From positions 124,001 to 188,000 of the forward strand of contig JAPFFF010000050.1 of assembly GCA_039105265.1 (NCBI GenBank): a stretch of 64,000 bases of DNA. Reading direction: 5' to 3'. Position numbers and translations under genes: made by a program. The notes beneath the pieces were generated by a model. That model did no database searches. It was not told the origin of the DNA and saw nothing but the letters and a program-made list of their open reading frames with translations. Numbering within the stretch: the first letter of the stretch is position 1; each line of letters begins with the position of its first letter. Source of the DNA: Tritrichomonas musculus. Its lineage: Eukaryota; Parabasalia; Tritrichomonadida; Tritrichomonadidae. Below, piece after piece: positions 10,950 through 21,470 of this stretch.

Positions 10950-11391
10950 AAATTGTTAATCTCACCATTGAATTTTGGAAATTTCCTCGTATGCAAGAGC
11001 GAAGCTCTCAAAAAGTACCGATGGATATGAAAAACCTCTCAAATGTCTCCACTTTTTGAACCTTCCTCTCAAACAATCTTCAAATTTATTGGTAATAATT
11101 GGGTAGGTGAAATCTATGATGAAGACAGGAGAGGTAGAACCTTTTTCGAAGAATGGTATATGCTTTCCTATTATAAAAGGTGGATGATTCCTTAAAAGGT
11201 TATTCTCGCATAAGTCAACCAAAGGGATGAGTGATTTGGTTAGAAATAGTATTAACTTCATATCTGGTACTACGGTAAGAAGCATAACCAAAGATATAAC
11301 ACCTATTATAGCCTGGTGTGAAGAGGAGTATAAGCAACTAGATGAATTACCTTTTACTGATGAGTATGATAACCCTGATACTGGAAGCTAG
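10950..11391 (+). pseudogene. Unidentified coding relic
   Basis: This stretch is more GC-balanced and shows protein-like segments on the plus strand in more than one frame. The best is an open segment 11229-11391 reading MSDLVRNSINFISG... and ending ...DNPDTGS, rich in Asp/Glu. An upstream segment contains WVGEIYDEDRRGRTFF. It appears broken in a few places. I do not recognise the family, and it could belong either to a host gene or to a mobile element. The minus-strand frame over the same bases (10962-11291) looks like a shadow. Confidence 0.35.
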
Positions 11392-13864
11392 AAAACTTAT
11401 ATTTTTTTTTCCAATAGTCCTTATTTCACATTCATAAAATTTCTTCATTATCTTTTGATTATTAAAATACTTCATATAATATAAAAATATTTTTTTATTT
11501 CTTATTAATTGAGATATATCAAAAATTAATACTATTGGAGGTAAAAGATTTCAATTTGAATGAAAAACTGTTTTTTTAATTATTTTAGAATTTTTTGTGA
11601 ACTTTATTTTATTATTATTATTATTTTGGTATTTGATTAGTTATATATATACATACATTAAATATATTTTACATATATTGAAATATAATTTTAATTCAAA
11701 TTATAACTTAAACCTTGTTTTTTTATTTACTCAAAGGTACCCAAACTCTATTTTTTCGGACAATACATTTTCTATATTATTACATTATATTATAAATACT
11801 CATATTTATATATATTTAATAATATTAAATTTTTATCTAATAATATCCAGTATAAAAAGAAATTTAATTTTGTCAAATTTTGATTAGTTTACAAAATTTC
11901 AAAATTGAAAAAGTTTTAAAATGATTGTTTTATAAATATGAATAAAAAATTTTTTTTATAAATATTTTTATAATAACTATATACATATAAATGTTTTTAT
12001 ATATATATTTATTGTTATTAATAGTTTCTTTGATTATTTTTTGAGAATCTAAAAAAATTATCATTTTAATTATTGCATTTTATAATTTCATTGTTATTAT
12101 ATATATTAATATACATTTTAAAACTGTAAAATATCTTATATTGTGAAATGTAATTTATAAAAATAAGATAAATATATTTTATTATTTGAATGTATTCTGA
12201 ATTTATAAAATTATATATGTGTAGATATCTTAAGCAATTAATTAATATTATATTAAACAATATAATATATATAATATAATAATATGGAATATATTGTAAA
12301 ACTCAATTAATATCTAAAATACCTATTTAGATCAAATGAATCGAGAATTTTTCAAAAAAATTAAAAAAACTTTCTTAACTGAATTCTAATGATTATTCAT
12401 TATTTCATATCCTAACAAATATTAAATATATCATTATATATCTCATATTATATATTATATTACGAGATATAAAATGAATTATATGTTTTATTTAATATGC
12501 ATAAAATGTAGTTAAAAATATTATTAAATTTTTTCATAAATTGAAAGAAAAACTATAATAAATTTTTCACTTCTCAATTATAATTTTTGTTTAATTTCCA
12601 TATTTTTCTCAAGAAATCTGGATTATAAATAAATATATTATTATTTTAGATCTTTAGGTTATTTTGATCGTGATTTCAATGCATTCAAAATTGAATTCTC
12701 TTAGATTGACGACTTCACCTCTTCAGAAAAAAAATTAACCTTTTTTTCTCCTTAAACCGTCAAAAAACTAATATTTTAGCTTTATCTCAATAAATCCTAG
12801 ATAGATCTTCCAATTAACGAGATATATCATGTAATATAAAATATATAAAACGATAAAATCATTACGGGAAAATGTTTCCAAGGGATTAGAAATTATTTGG
12901 AAATTATTGAAATATCGATTTTTGATTTTTCGTATCTCCACATAGTCTTAATTAATTACATATATTTTTATTTTATAAACAAACAAATATAATAATATAG
13001 AAAAATATAAGTTCAAAAATAAAAAAATAATATTTTAATCACCACTTTTCTAGGTTTTTTAATTTTTCAAAAAGTAAAGATTATTAATTCTAATTTCTTA
13101 TGTAATGAACCAAACAAGTTGTAAATAGTATCAAACAATTATACATATGATTTGGATTTAAAATATGCTATTAAAATTATAGTAAGTCTTAAAATCACCA
13201 ACTTTTTGCTTTCAACAAATTGAAAGAAAAGAGTTTGTATACCTTTAATTTAAAATAAAATTGCATTATATTGATAACCACAAATTAATTTTTATTTTAA
13301 AATTATAAATAATATACTACATTATATAAATAATTTAAAATATTCATAAATTATTTTTGTAACCTATTTATTAATGAAGAAAATATATTTTATTTTGAAT
13401 AGGAGGTGAAAATAAAAAAACAAGGTTTAACCGTTCCGTTGTTCATGTTTTCAATTAAAATAACGATTTATTTCAAATACTGGCGTTTCAAATCATTTTT
13501 TTTTTTTTAGCCAAAATTTGGGTAATAAAGTAATTTTAGCAATAAAACTAAATTAATTGTAAAGAAAAATATTCTATATAATGTAAATAATCGAATTATC
13601 AAAAATTGAGAATTATTTTTTCAAAATAAAGTATTAAATATATATATCTAATAAACTAAGATTCTATTATAATACTTTATATTAATAGTTTCAAAAAATC
13701 AAATAATTATGTTTAAATCTTATTAATAAAATAAAATAAAATAAAATATTTACAAAGATAATTGCGTTTTTATATATAACCTTATCAACGTTATTTGAAA
13801 AATTCAATTAATTCAAAATTAAGATAATTATTTTAATTTATCACAAAAGTTAACCAATAATTCA
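11392..13864. other. Long AT-rich intergenic region
   Basis: About 2.5 kb of very AT-rich DNA upstream of the BspA gene. It contains a second copy of the TTGAGATATATCAAAAA motif (11506-11552), a short AAAAT microsatellite near 13725-13747 and many homopolymers. Short reading frames (for example 11597-11887 and 12066-12260) are low-complexity Ile/Tyr/Asn strings and are not supported. No RNA gene was seen. Confidence 0.5.
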
Positions 13865-16633
13865 ATGCTTGTAATCTTTTCTTTACTTATTTCTTGCATT
13901 TTTTCTATCGAATGCAGCTCGACAATAACAATTCCTGAAGGTGTCACCACAATTGATGAAGGCCAATTTGAAAATTGTGATAAACTTGTTACGTTAAATT
14001 TACCTAGTACTTTAACCACAATTTCAAAGCGTTCTTTTTATAGTTGTATGAGCTTAACCGGATATCTTAAAATACCTGATTCAGTTACAGAAATTGGGGA
14101 CAATGCCTTTGCCTACTGCTCAAAATTATCTTCAATTACATTACCAGCACAATTAACCACAATTGGTCACTACTCATTTGCATCATGTTCAAGTATAGGA
14201 GGTACCCTTAAAATTCCAGATGGTTTAACCAACATAAGTTCCTATGCTTTTTACAGATGTTCCAAATTAGAAAAAATTGAATTCAACAATCAGCTTCAAC
14301 ACATTGGAAATAATTCTTTTGGCAGTTGTTCAAGTTTATCCGGACAGCTCACGATTCCAAATTCAGTTTTAACTTTTGGTGATCATTCATTTTACGATTG
14401 TGGGAAGTTGACTTCACTTCAACTGAGCGACCATCTTCAAATCATCGGCCATCATTGCTTTTTCTTTTGTATGAGCCTAGAAGGACCGTTAACGATTCCA
14501 GACACAGTAACAGAAATCCATGATAATGCATTTCAATACTGCACTCGATTGACCTCACTAAAATTGAATGCAAACCTCCAAATTCTTGGTTCCGGAAGTT
14601 TTGAAAAGTGCACAGGATTGAGTGGAACATTACAGATCCCTTCATCGGTCACAGAAATTAATAGCTACACTTTCCAAGAATGCAGCTTATTGACAGATAT
14701 TAAATTGCACGATGAAATCACATTGATTGGAAGCCAAGCCTTCTTTAAATGCACCTCATTGTCAGGTCCACTTCAGATTCCAAGCAAAGCGATTACAATT
14801 GGTAGTCTTGCCTTTTATCAATGTGTCGGTTTGACCTCTTTGAAATTGAATTCTGTGTTGATTGAAATTGGCTCTGGCGCCTTTCAAGAATGCAGCGGAT
14901 TCACAGGATCACTTGTGATTCCAGGCACAGTGAAAACTTTAGGTAAAAATGCTTTTCGTGACTGCACAAATTTGACTTCATTGACTCTTAGCACCAAAAT
15001 TAAAACAATTGAAAGCTATACGTTTTTCGGTTGCTTAAATTTGAGTGGTGCTATTTCAATTCAAGGAACAGTGACAAAAATTGATGATTACGCTTTCGCC
15101 GAATGTGTGAAGATCTCGTCCTTGACGTTGGGTGAAAAAATAACAGTTATTGGAGAGCGTGCTTTCTATCATTGCGTTGAATTGAAAGGATCATTGACTC
15201 TTCCTGTAAGATTAGGAACACTTAGACCAAGTTGTTTTGCTTACACAGGAATAACTGAGCTTTCATACCTTGGCACTAAGATGGTCAATTGCACTGGTTC
15301 GATATTTGAAGAAGGTAAGAAAGTTAATTTAATATTTGATGAAAATTACGATAAAACAAATTTCTGTAAGATTGATGATGAAAGTGATGAAGGGTCTTCT
15401 TTTGAACCATCTGTTTCTGACACCCAAGTGAGTGGCTCGTTAACAATTGATGAATCTGTCACTGAGAAAGACTTGAAGAAGAAGTTGGATGACATGTTTA
15501 TCAAACTTTCCAGCTATGAAGACAAAGAAAAAGTTGTCAATATTAATGGCAATTTCATTCCTTTCAATGCTATTCTCAAAGAAGACCAATTCATCAAGCC
15601 ATCGAAGGGCAGCACTGTTGATTTCATTCATGGAAACTTGCGAATGATTCTACCAGAGGAAGAAAAAGTGACAGTTCTATTAAATAAGGCTGAAGGATTA
15701 ATTCTATCGTTATTTGGCCAAGGTGAAATTGAGGTCAAATTGAGTGATAGCTTGGCAAACCAGAAGGTCAATTTAAAGTCATTTTCTAAAATTAAGGGTA
15801 ATGTTAAAGTAACCGTTCCTAAAGATATTGAAAGAATTTCATTCAACTCTTTTAGTTTTGAGAATGATGGTCAAATTTCATTCTCTGACGAAGACAATAA
15901 TCCATCAGCAAACATTGAAATTAAAGACGTTTATCTGCCTGCTGAAGTAAAGACTACTGTTAAGAATGTAATCATTTCGAATAAGTTAAAAGTTGCTCAC
16001 AACGCAAATTTGAATATCGAAAATGTTGTTCTTGATAATTCAATTGTTGAATTAGAAATTGGTGACACTAATTTGAAGGATTCTTTCATTTCTGGTTCGT
16101 TCAAAAATTCGCCAAAATCAATCTTGATTACTAAGAACACAAATAGCCCTTCTGCTGCACCAGAATTAGACAAAGAATACTCGATCATCAAAGGACTCTT
16201 CGATGATGGCGTCTGTGAACAATGGCTTAGTAGAATTGAGCTCGAAGATACAGGATTCAACTCAAAAAGTTGCGAAAGTAACGACCAGTTACTTGAAGCG
16301 AAAAATCTAAAAATCGTTATCAAGGCTCAAAAAGTTGAAGAGAATTCTGTTGAACAAGATCCATCTTCTGATAATAATCAGAATGGCCAGCCAGATGATA
16401 CACCGAACATTCCTCAGGAACCTTCTGATTCTGAGAGTTCGCCCGAGTCAAATCCAAATGGGGGCAATGCAAATGGAGGCAAGAAATTGAGTGGTGGACA
16501 AATTGCTGGCATTGTTGTTGGATGCATTGCTGCTGTAGGCGTCATCGTGGCTGCTGTCTTTTTGGTCATCCATTTCAGAAATAAGAGAAAGGATGCAACT
16601 GACCAGTCAATCGATTTTGAGAACTCAATTTGA
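13865..16633 (+). CDS. BspA-like LRR surface protein with TM anchor
   Basis: A 922-aa type I membrane protein. Residues 1-18 form a signal peptide (LVIFSLLISCIFSI). Residues 20-480 contain about nineteen BspA/TpLRR repeats alternating L.IP.SVTEI...AF..C..LT with shorter units. Residues 500-820 form a less repetitive, beta-rich stalk. A Pro/Ser/Asn-rich acidic linker (about 825-875) precedes one transmembrane helix (about 880-904, AGIVVGCIAAVGVIVAAVFL). An 18-residue cytoplasmic tail begins RNKRKD. In trichomonads this class is held to be exposed at the surface and to bind host or bacterial ligands; binding here is an inference. The frame is intact. CCA followed by an AT-rich run lies 9 bases before the ATG and may be the initiator. 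Confidence 0.95.
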   Translation: MLVIFSLLISCIFSIECSSTITIPEGVTTIDEGQFENCDKLVTLNLPSTLTTISKRSFYSCMSLTGYLKIPDSVTEIGDNAFAYCSKLSSITLPAQLTTIGHYSFASCSSIGGTLKIPDGLTNISSYAFYRCSKLEKIEFNNQLQHIGNNSFGSCSSLSGQLTIPNSVLTFGDHSFYDCGKLTSLQLSDHLQIIGHHCFFFCMSLEGPLTIPDTVTEIHDNAFQYCTRLTSLKLNANLQILGSGSFEKCTGLSGTLQIPSSVTEINSYTFQECSLLTDIKLHDEITLIGSQAFFKCTSLSGPLQIPSKAITIGSLAFYQCVGLTSLKLNSVLIEIGSGAFQECSGFTGSLVIPGTVKTLGKNAFRDCTNLTSLTLSTKIKTIESYTFFGCLNLSGAISIQGTVTKIDDYAFAECVKISSLTLGEKITVIGERAFYHCVELKGSLTLPVRLGTLRPSCFAYTGITELSYLGTKMVNCTGSIFEEGKKVNLIFDENYDKTNFCKIDDESDEGSSFEPSVSDTQVSGSLTIDESVTEKDLKKKLDDMFIKLSSYEDKEKVVNINGNFIPFNAILKEDQFIKPSKGSTVDFIHGNLRMILPEEEKVTVLLNKAEGLILSLFGQGEIEVKLSDSLANQKVNLKSFSKIKGNVKVTVPKDIERISFNSFSFENDGQISFSDEDNNPSANIEIKDVYLPAEVKTTVKNVIISNKLKVAHNANLNIENVVLDNSIVELEIGDTNLKDSFISGSFKNSPKSILITKNTNSPSAAPELDKEYSIIKGLFDDGVCEQWLSRIELEDTGFNSKSCESNDQLLEAKNLKIVIKAQKVEENSVEQDPSSDNNQNGQPDDTPNIPQEPSDSESSPESNPNGGNANGGKKLSGGQIAGIVVGCIAAVGVIVAAVFLVIHFRNKRKDATDQSIDFENSI

Positions 16634-16767
16634 TTTCAATAACAAATACTTATTTCTTATCATTTTTTTTTTTTTTTTTAAATAAAGTATCGCATTTGAT
16701 ATTTTTTAGACCATTAAATGTTATTGACAATCATACTTTTTTATTTTTATTTTTTTTTTTTTTTTTT

Positions 16768-17009
16768 AAGGTACAATTCTCATACGTTAAATATTGAGAA
16801 AGAGAACGTTAAAATTTTGTGAAAGTGCATCTCTAAGAAAAAGTTTATTTTTGAATGAGTGTCAGATTTATAATTCTGAGCTTTATTTTTTATATTAAAT
16901 TTTTCAAATGTATAATTTTTTAAAAAATATTTTTTATATAACATGTCTTTTCTTTTTCTTAAAGTGTCAAAAAGTTTTGCAGTTACTAAACGTATGAGAA
17001 TTGTACCTT
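16768..17009. mobile_element. Small inverted-repeat element (MITE), ~240 bp
   Basis: AAGGTACAATTCTCATACG at 16768 is matched by its exact reverse complement ending at 17009. The outermost bases read TTAAGG...CCTTAA, so the element may be flanked by TTAA (piggyBac-like) or by TA within it (mariner-like); the palindromic target makes these indistinguishable. The interior is AT-rich and non-coding. It starts 134 bp after the BspA stop codon and ends 49 bp before the hAT-like element. Confidence 0.7.
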
Positions 17010-17608
17010 AACCATAATTCTAAAAGAATTTTCAACTCAATATTGCACAAAAATTTACTAGGGATGGGAAACGGGCACCGGGCGGGCAATGGGCCCGAAA
17101 TAAACGTACTGCCCGGACACGCCCGGGCAAATTTACGGGCAAAATGGGCTGCCCGGGAAAAACGGTCATTTACGTTTTTTCGGGCGAAGCAGTGCCCGTT
17201 TCCTCTTTTTTGGGCAATTGCCCGGGGCTGCCCATTTTCATAAAAAAGAATTTGGTTCGAATATTTTCCGAACTTTTTTTTTTTTTTTTTTTTAGAAAAA
17301 AGCATTGACAAAATAAAGTTTATGAATGATTTTTGTTTAAAAAAATGCATGAATATATTGTATTTTATATTTTAAATATAATTAAATTATAAAAATCACA
17401 TTTACTTATCTGATCACACAAAAATTTCATTTAGATATTATGTCATTAACATAAAAAAGCAAGTTTAACACAACAGTATAATAACATATATGCTATTCTA
17501 ACTATAAGTTCATAAATAAAACTTTTTGGAACAAATTAAATTTTGAGATATTGAAAATAAACTATACAGTTAATGAAATACTTGTGGAAATAAAAAGGGT
17601 CAAATCCT

Positions 17609-17662
17609 AGTGAACCCGAGTTCTAAAAAAATATCAGCACCCTCCTCTCAAAAAGTTCAAAA
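17609..17662 (+). repeat. Left copy of an internal inverted pair
   Basis: AGTGAACCCGAGTTCT and the following ATATCAGCACCC...CTCTCAAAAAGTT reappear inverted at 20871-20923 with a few differences. The pair encloses the tandem arrays inside the hAT-like element. It may mark the ends of an older element nested in it; no target duplication is visible. Confidence 0.65.
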
Positions 17663-18420
17663 AAAAAAAAAAAAGCATTCAATTTTTTTCCAACTATTTT
17701 TGAATGGTTTATTTTATTTGAACTTTTTGAATGATTTATAAAAATGATTAAAATTAAAAAAAAAAATTCTGACAAAATGAAAAATGTGAGTTTTCTGGTT
17801 ATGTAAAAAAATTAAAAATAGCAAATATATATATAAAAACAGATTGTAAATTACAAAACTTAATTTTATGAGATTAATCAAATAAATTACAAAACTTCAA
17901 ATATTTTTGTGAATGTTTGTTTAATTATGTAGTAACCATTCGGCTGTTTCGTAATCCCTTTCTATCTGAGCTTGACATCACCAATTTTTAAACACTGCCA
18001 TTCTCGAAATTTGGAATTACTGCGCATGGAATAGAAATTACGGCATATAAAAAACGGTAACTTTTTCAAATAATAAATGGTCATGTTAAAACTTTGTGAA
18101 TATTTGCTTTGAATCCATGTTGGTTAAGATAAAAAAAAAAACTCACGCTTAATATTTTAACGTTTTTTTTTTTTTTATATACCGTAACTCATGCTTTATA
18201 TTTTAATAAACCAGACCAATTTATTACAGAAACTAATCTCACTTGCATATGATTGTCCTTGCAGTTATATTAGTTGATTTTATTCAGCATCAGCATACCA
18301 TTATTTACTCAAATCATCCTCGCCTGCTCAAATCAATTATCCAATTTTATTTTAAGACTGAAGTCTCCTCCACCTATTATCAAATGTGTAATAAGAAATT
18401 ACTTGTAAATAATTAATTAT

Positions 18421-18527
18421 ATTTCTTCTCAAAAACGACCAAATAAAATACGGCTATTGTATAGAGCGGGTTCGGCAAAATTACTGATTTGACAACGGAA
18501 CTCTCCAACTTACGACCGTAAGGGTTA
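18421..18527 (+). repeat. Dispersed ~107-bp repeat, copy 1
   Basis: From TTTCTTCTCAAAAACGACC to CCGTAAGGGTTA this segment matches 36968-37080 with only scattered substitutions and one ~7-base insertion in copy 2. It is more GC-rich than its surroundings. There is no coding frame. It may be the core of a SINE-like or MITE family. Confidence 0.75.
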
Positions 18528-18892
18528 ATTATGTGGGAAAAAATAGAAAGTTTTGGGATAAATTGAAAAAATAGTAGAAATGAACAGTTGTCAGAAAAGT
18601 TGTAGAATAAAATGAAAGATAAGTAGCAGTATTATATATTTAATGAACTCCCTGATCAGATATTTCGATAGAGGTGTCGCAAAAAGTGTAGCTGAACATA
18701 ATCAATCAAATTCAAAAAATCTAATGCTCGTTCTAATAATGATGAAATTCCATGGAGTCAATGATAGATATGCTGCAAAGCAAACCAATTGGCCAGATGA
18801 TATATTATATTACACTGCATATCCTTATAAAGCATCTCGAAAAGCACATAAACAATAAACCTGTAAATCGAGCTTTAACAGAATACTAAGGC

Positions 18893-19260
18893 ATAATAAG
18901 TTGTAAGATAAGGAGTAGAATAAGTTATAAAATAAGTCGTAGGATAAATTGTGAGATAAGTAATAGGATAAGGTAAAAGATAAGTAGTATATTAAGTTAT
19001 AAAATAAGTCGCAGGATAAGTTGTAAGGTAAGTAATAGGATAAGGTAAAAGATAAGTAGTATAGGAAGTTGTAAGATAAGTAGTATAGGAAGTTGTAAGA
19101 TAAGTAGTATAGAAAGTTATAAGATAAGTTGTAAGATAAGTTGTAAGATAAGTTGTAAGATAAGTTATAAGATAAGTTATAAGATAAGTTGTAAGATAAG
19201 TTATAAGATAAGTTGTAAGATAAGTTGTGAGGTAAGGAAAAAGATAGAAGTAAGATAAGT
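18893..19260. repeat. Minisatellite, ~12-bp AAGATAAGTTGT units
   Basis: About thirty imperfect tandem copies of a 12-bp unit (AAGATAAGTTGT/AAGATAAGTAGT, with variants GGAAGTTGTAAG). The centre (19115-19225) is the most regular. The minus-strand reading frame over it is a repetitive Thr/Tyr/Leu/Ile string and is not a gene. It lies inside the hAT-like element. Confidence 0.85.
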
Positions 19261-20200
19261 CTTCAGATACACAAGACAGTTCAAAAAGGTAAATAAATAT
19301 ATACTTAACAATCAATGCAAAATAGAATGATTTATTTGATCACTATCTTTTTTGAAGCTAGAAAAATCGAATTATAAATGTGAACATATGATTAGAAATC
19401 ATTAAAAAATGGTTTTTACAATTACTACTTATTGATATCGGTATTGCAAGTTCTAATAAAGCTTATTTTTGTATTTTATTTAGCAAAATTATTTTATTTT
19501 GAAGGAATAAACACAAGCTTTTATCAAAATAATGATTCTCTCCGATTTCCTTTTCTGAACATGTTAAATTGTACTTAAAAATTCATTAAATTAGAAATAC
19601 TGGCCAAAAACATTTAATATTATCAAAAACTGCTCTAGATATTCAATTTATTTGATTCATTATTGTAAATCATCTTCCAACTTGCATTTTTAATCATTCT
19701 CAAAAAAGTAAATCAATGGATTTTATCATTCCTCTGATTCTTTTTAGTCTAATAATAAATATTAAAAATTACTGTCATGGAATAAGTTGATATCTAATTA
19801 TATAAATTATTTGGAAAAGGTAGGATCGAAAGATTTTAGTAGAACAAAATTTTTATTTTTTTGAAAGCATATTTGGTCTATTTTATTTAGCTTATATAGC
19901 CAAAAATGTGTTAAATTCCTTTTGTTTTAACGTGAACTTATGTTGTTTAATTAAATATATGAACTATTACATAAAAAGGAAAAAAATGGAAAATTTCCAA
20001 TTTTTCCTCAAATCATCAATGCTAAAAAAAAATAACTGCTGCTTTTCTCTCAAAATTGACCTACTTTAGCCATATATTTGGCCTTAAATATTAACCATAA
20101 TTGCTCTAACATAAAAAGAAATCTATTAAAATTGGAATGACTAAATCAATATAAAATTTAAATGAAATGTAATTGAAATTTATTTTAAAATTTTACGTAA

Positions 20201-20812
20201 AATTCTAAACCTTATTGAGCTGTAGTTTGCGGTTGTGAGATTAATGCGTTGTATCTGATAAAGGAACCTTGTATTAAAGTAAATGTTTGCTTGGATTGGA
20301 GAAAACTGTCTGATTTTGTAAGAATTCTAAATCTTATTGAGATGTAGTTTGCGGTTGTGAGATTAATGCGTTGTATCTGATAAAGGAACCTTGTATTAAA
20401 GTAAATGTTTGCTTGGATTGGAGAAAACTGTCTGATTTTGTAAGAATTCTAAATCTTATTGAGATGTAGTTTGCGGTTGTGAGATTAATGCGTTGTATCT
20501 GATAAAGGAACCTTGTATTAAAGTAAATGTTTGCTTGGATTGGAGAAAACTGTCTGATTTTGTAAGAATTCTAAATCTTATTGAGATGTAGTTTGCGGTT
20601 GTGAGATTAATGCGTTGTATCTGATAAAGGAACCTTGTATTAAAGTAAATGTTTGCTTGGATTGGAGAAAACTGTCTGATTTTGTAAGAATTCTAAATCT
20701 TATTGAGATGTAGTTTGCGGTTGTGAGATTAATGCGTTGTATCTGATAAAGGAACCTTGTATTAAAGTAAATGTTTGCTTGGATTGGAGAAAACTGTTTG
20801 ATTTTGTAAGAA
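20201..20812. repeat. Five tandem 122-bp repeats
   Basis: Five head-to-tail copies of a 122-bp unit containing GAGATGTAGTTTGCGGTTGT and GATAAAGGAACCTTGTATT. The phase points at 20211, 20333, 20455, 20577 and 20699 are exactly 122 apart. The copies differ by only a handful of bases, mostly in the first and last, so the expansion is recent. The array is non-coding and lies inside the hAT-like element. Confidence 0.95.
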
Positions 20813-20870
20813 AGAAATAAAAGATAAAGTGTTTAATGTTAATTTTATGAAACCAATATCAACCGCCAAA

Positions 20871-20923
20871 AAATCAACTTTTTGAGAGGGGGTGCTGATA
20901 TTTTCACAGAACCTGGGTTCTCT
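20871..20923 (-). repeat. Right copy of the internal inverted pair
   Basis: Reverse-complement partner of 17609-17662 (CTTTTTGAGAGGGGGTGCTG ... GGGTTCTCT). It lies about 60 bp after the 122-bp array. Confidence 0.65.
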
Positions 20924-21142
20924 GAAAATTTCCTCAAATAAAAAATTATGCATTTTAGAATAATAAAAAATCAAATTTTTTTATATAAGCCAAAAAAAGA
21001 GTAAAAAAAAGTGATAATATTTTAATTTAAACAAGTTTATAAAAAAATCATTTTCTTATTGTTTATAAAAAATGAAAAATAAATTGCAATCATAATGATA
21101 TGAATAAATATTTTCAACATGGAATATAGGTGGAGAAATTGG

Positions 21143-21191
<49 letters not shown>

Positions 21192-21470
21192 TTCGACGAA
21201 AATCGAACAAGCAGCTTTTACTATTTCATAAAATTTACGGGCAGGAAAGAAAATGATGAACGGGCAATCAATTTAACAATCAAATGGGCAAGAACGAGCA
21301 AAAACGGGCAATGTAAAAAAGACGTTTGTGCCCATTCTTGCCCGGTGATATGACCAATCTGACATTGCCCGGGCACGTTTCGGGCGCCCGTTTCCCATCC
21401 CTAAAATTTACAAAAAGGAGATAATTTGGGACCAAATTATTTATTTTGAAAAAAAAAAAAAAAAAAAATA

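Larger units (their letters stand above)
17059..21403. mobile_element. Non-autonomous hAT-like element, 4,345 bp
   Basis: Both ends read TAGGGATGGGAAACGGGC pointing inward (17059 rightward; 21403 leftward on the minus strand). They are flanked by an exact 8-bp direct duplication AAATTTAC (17051-17058 and 21404-21411). The 8-bp duplication and a TAGGGATGxxAA terminus are hallmarks of hAT transposons of the Ac class. About 200 bp inside each end carries many GGGC/GCCC motifs, like hAT subterminal transposase-binding repeats. A GTTCGA...TCGAA segment followed by a long T run on the left mirrors the right end (about 17245-17292 and 21142-21215). No transposase frame exists inside. The interior holds tandem arrays, an inverted pair and a dispersed repeat. 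It must have been mobilised in trans. Confidence 0.85.

Noticed and set aside
11597-12260. Small Ile/Tyr/Asn-rich frames in AT-rich DNA
   Set aside because: Composition matches the surrounding non-coding DNA, with no domain, start context or homologue visible.
18643-18858. 71-aa frame inside the hAT-like element
   Set aside because: No recognisable transposase or zinc-finger motif. It is short and directly abuts the minisatellite, so it is most likely chance.
18992-19315. 107-aa Thr/Tyr/Leu repeat protein on the minus strand
   Set aside because: It is the translation of the 12-bp minisatellite and has no non-repeat domain.
20201-20812. 5S rRNA or other RNA gene array
   Set aside because: The 122-bp unit suggested 5S size, but I saw no 5S internal promoter or stem pattern and no terminator run at unit ends.
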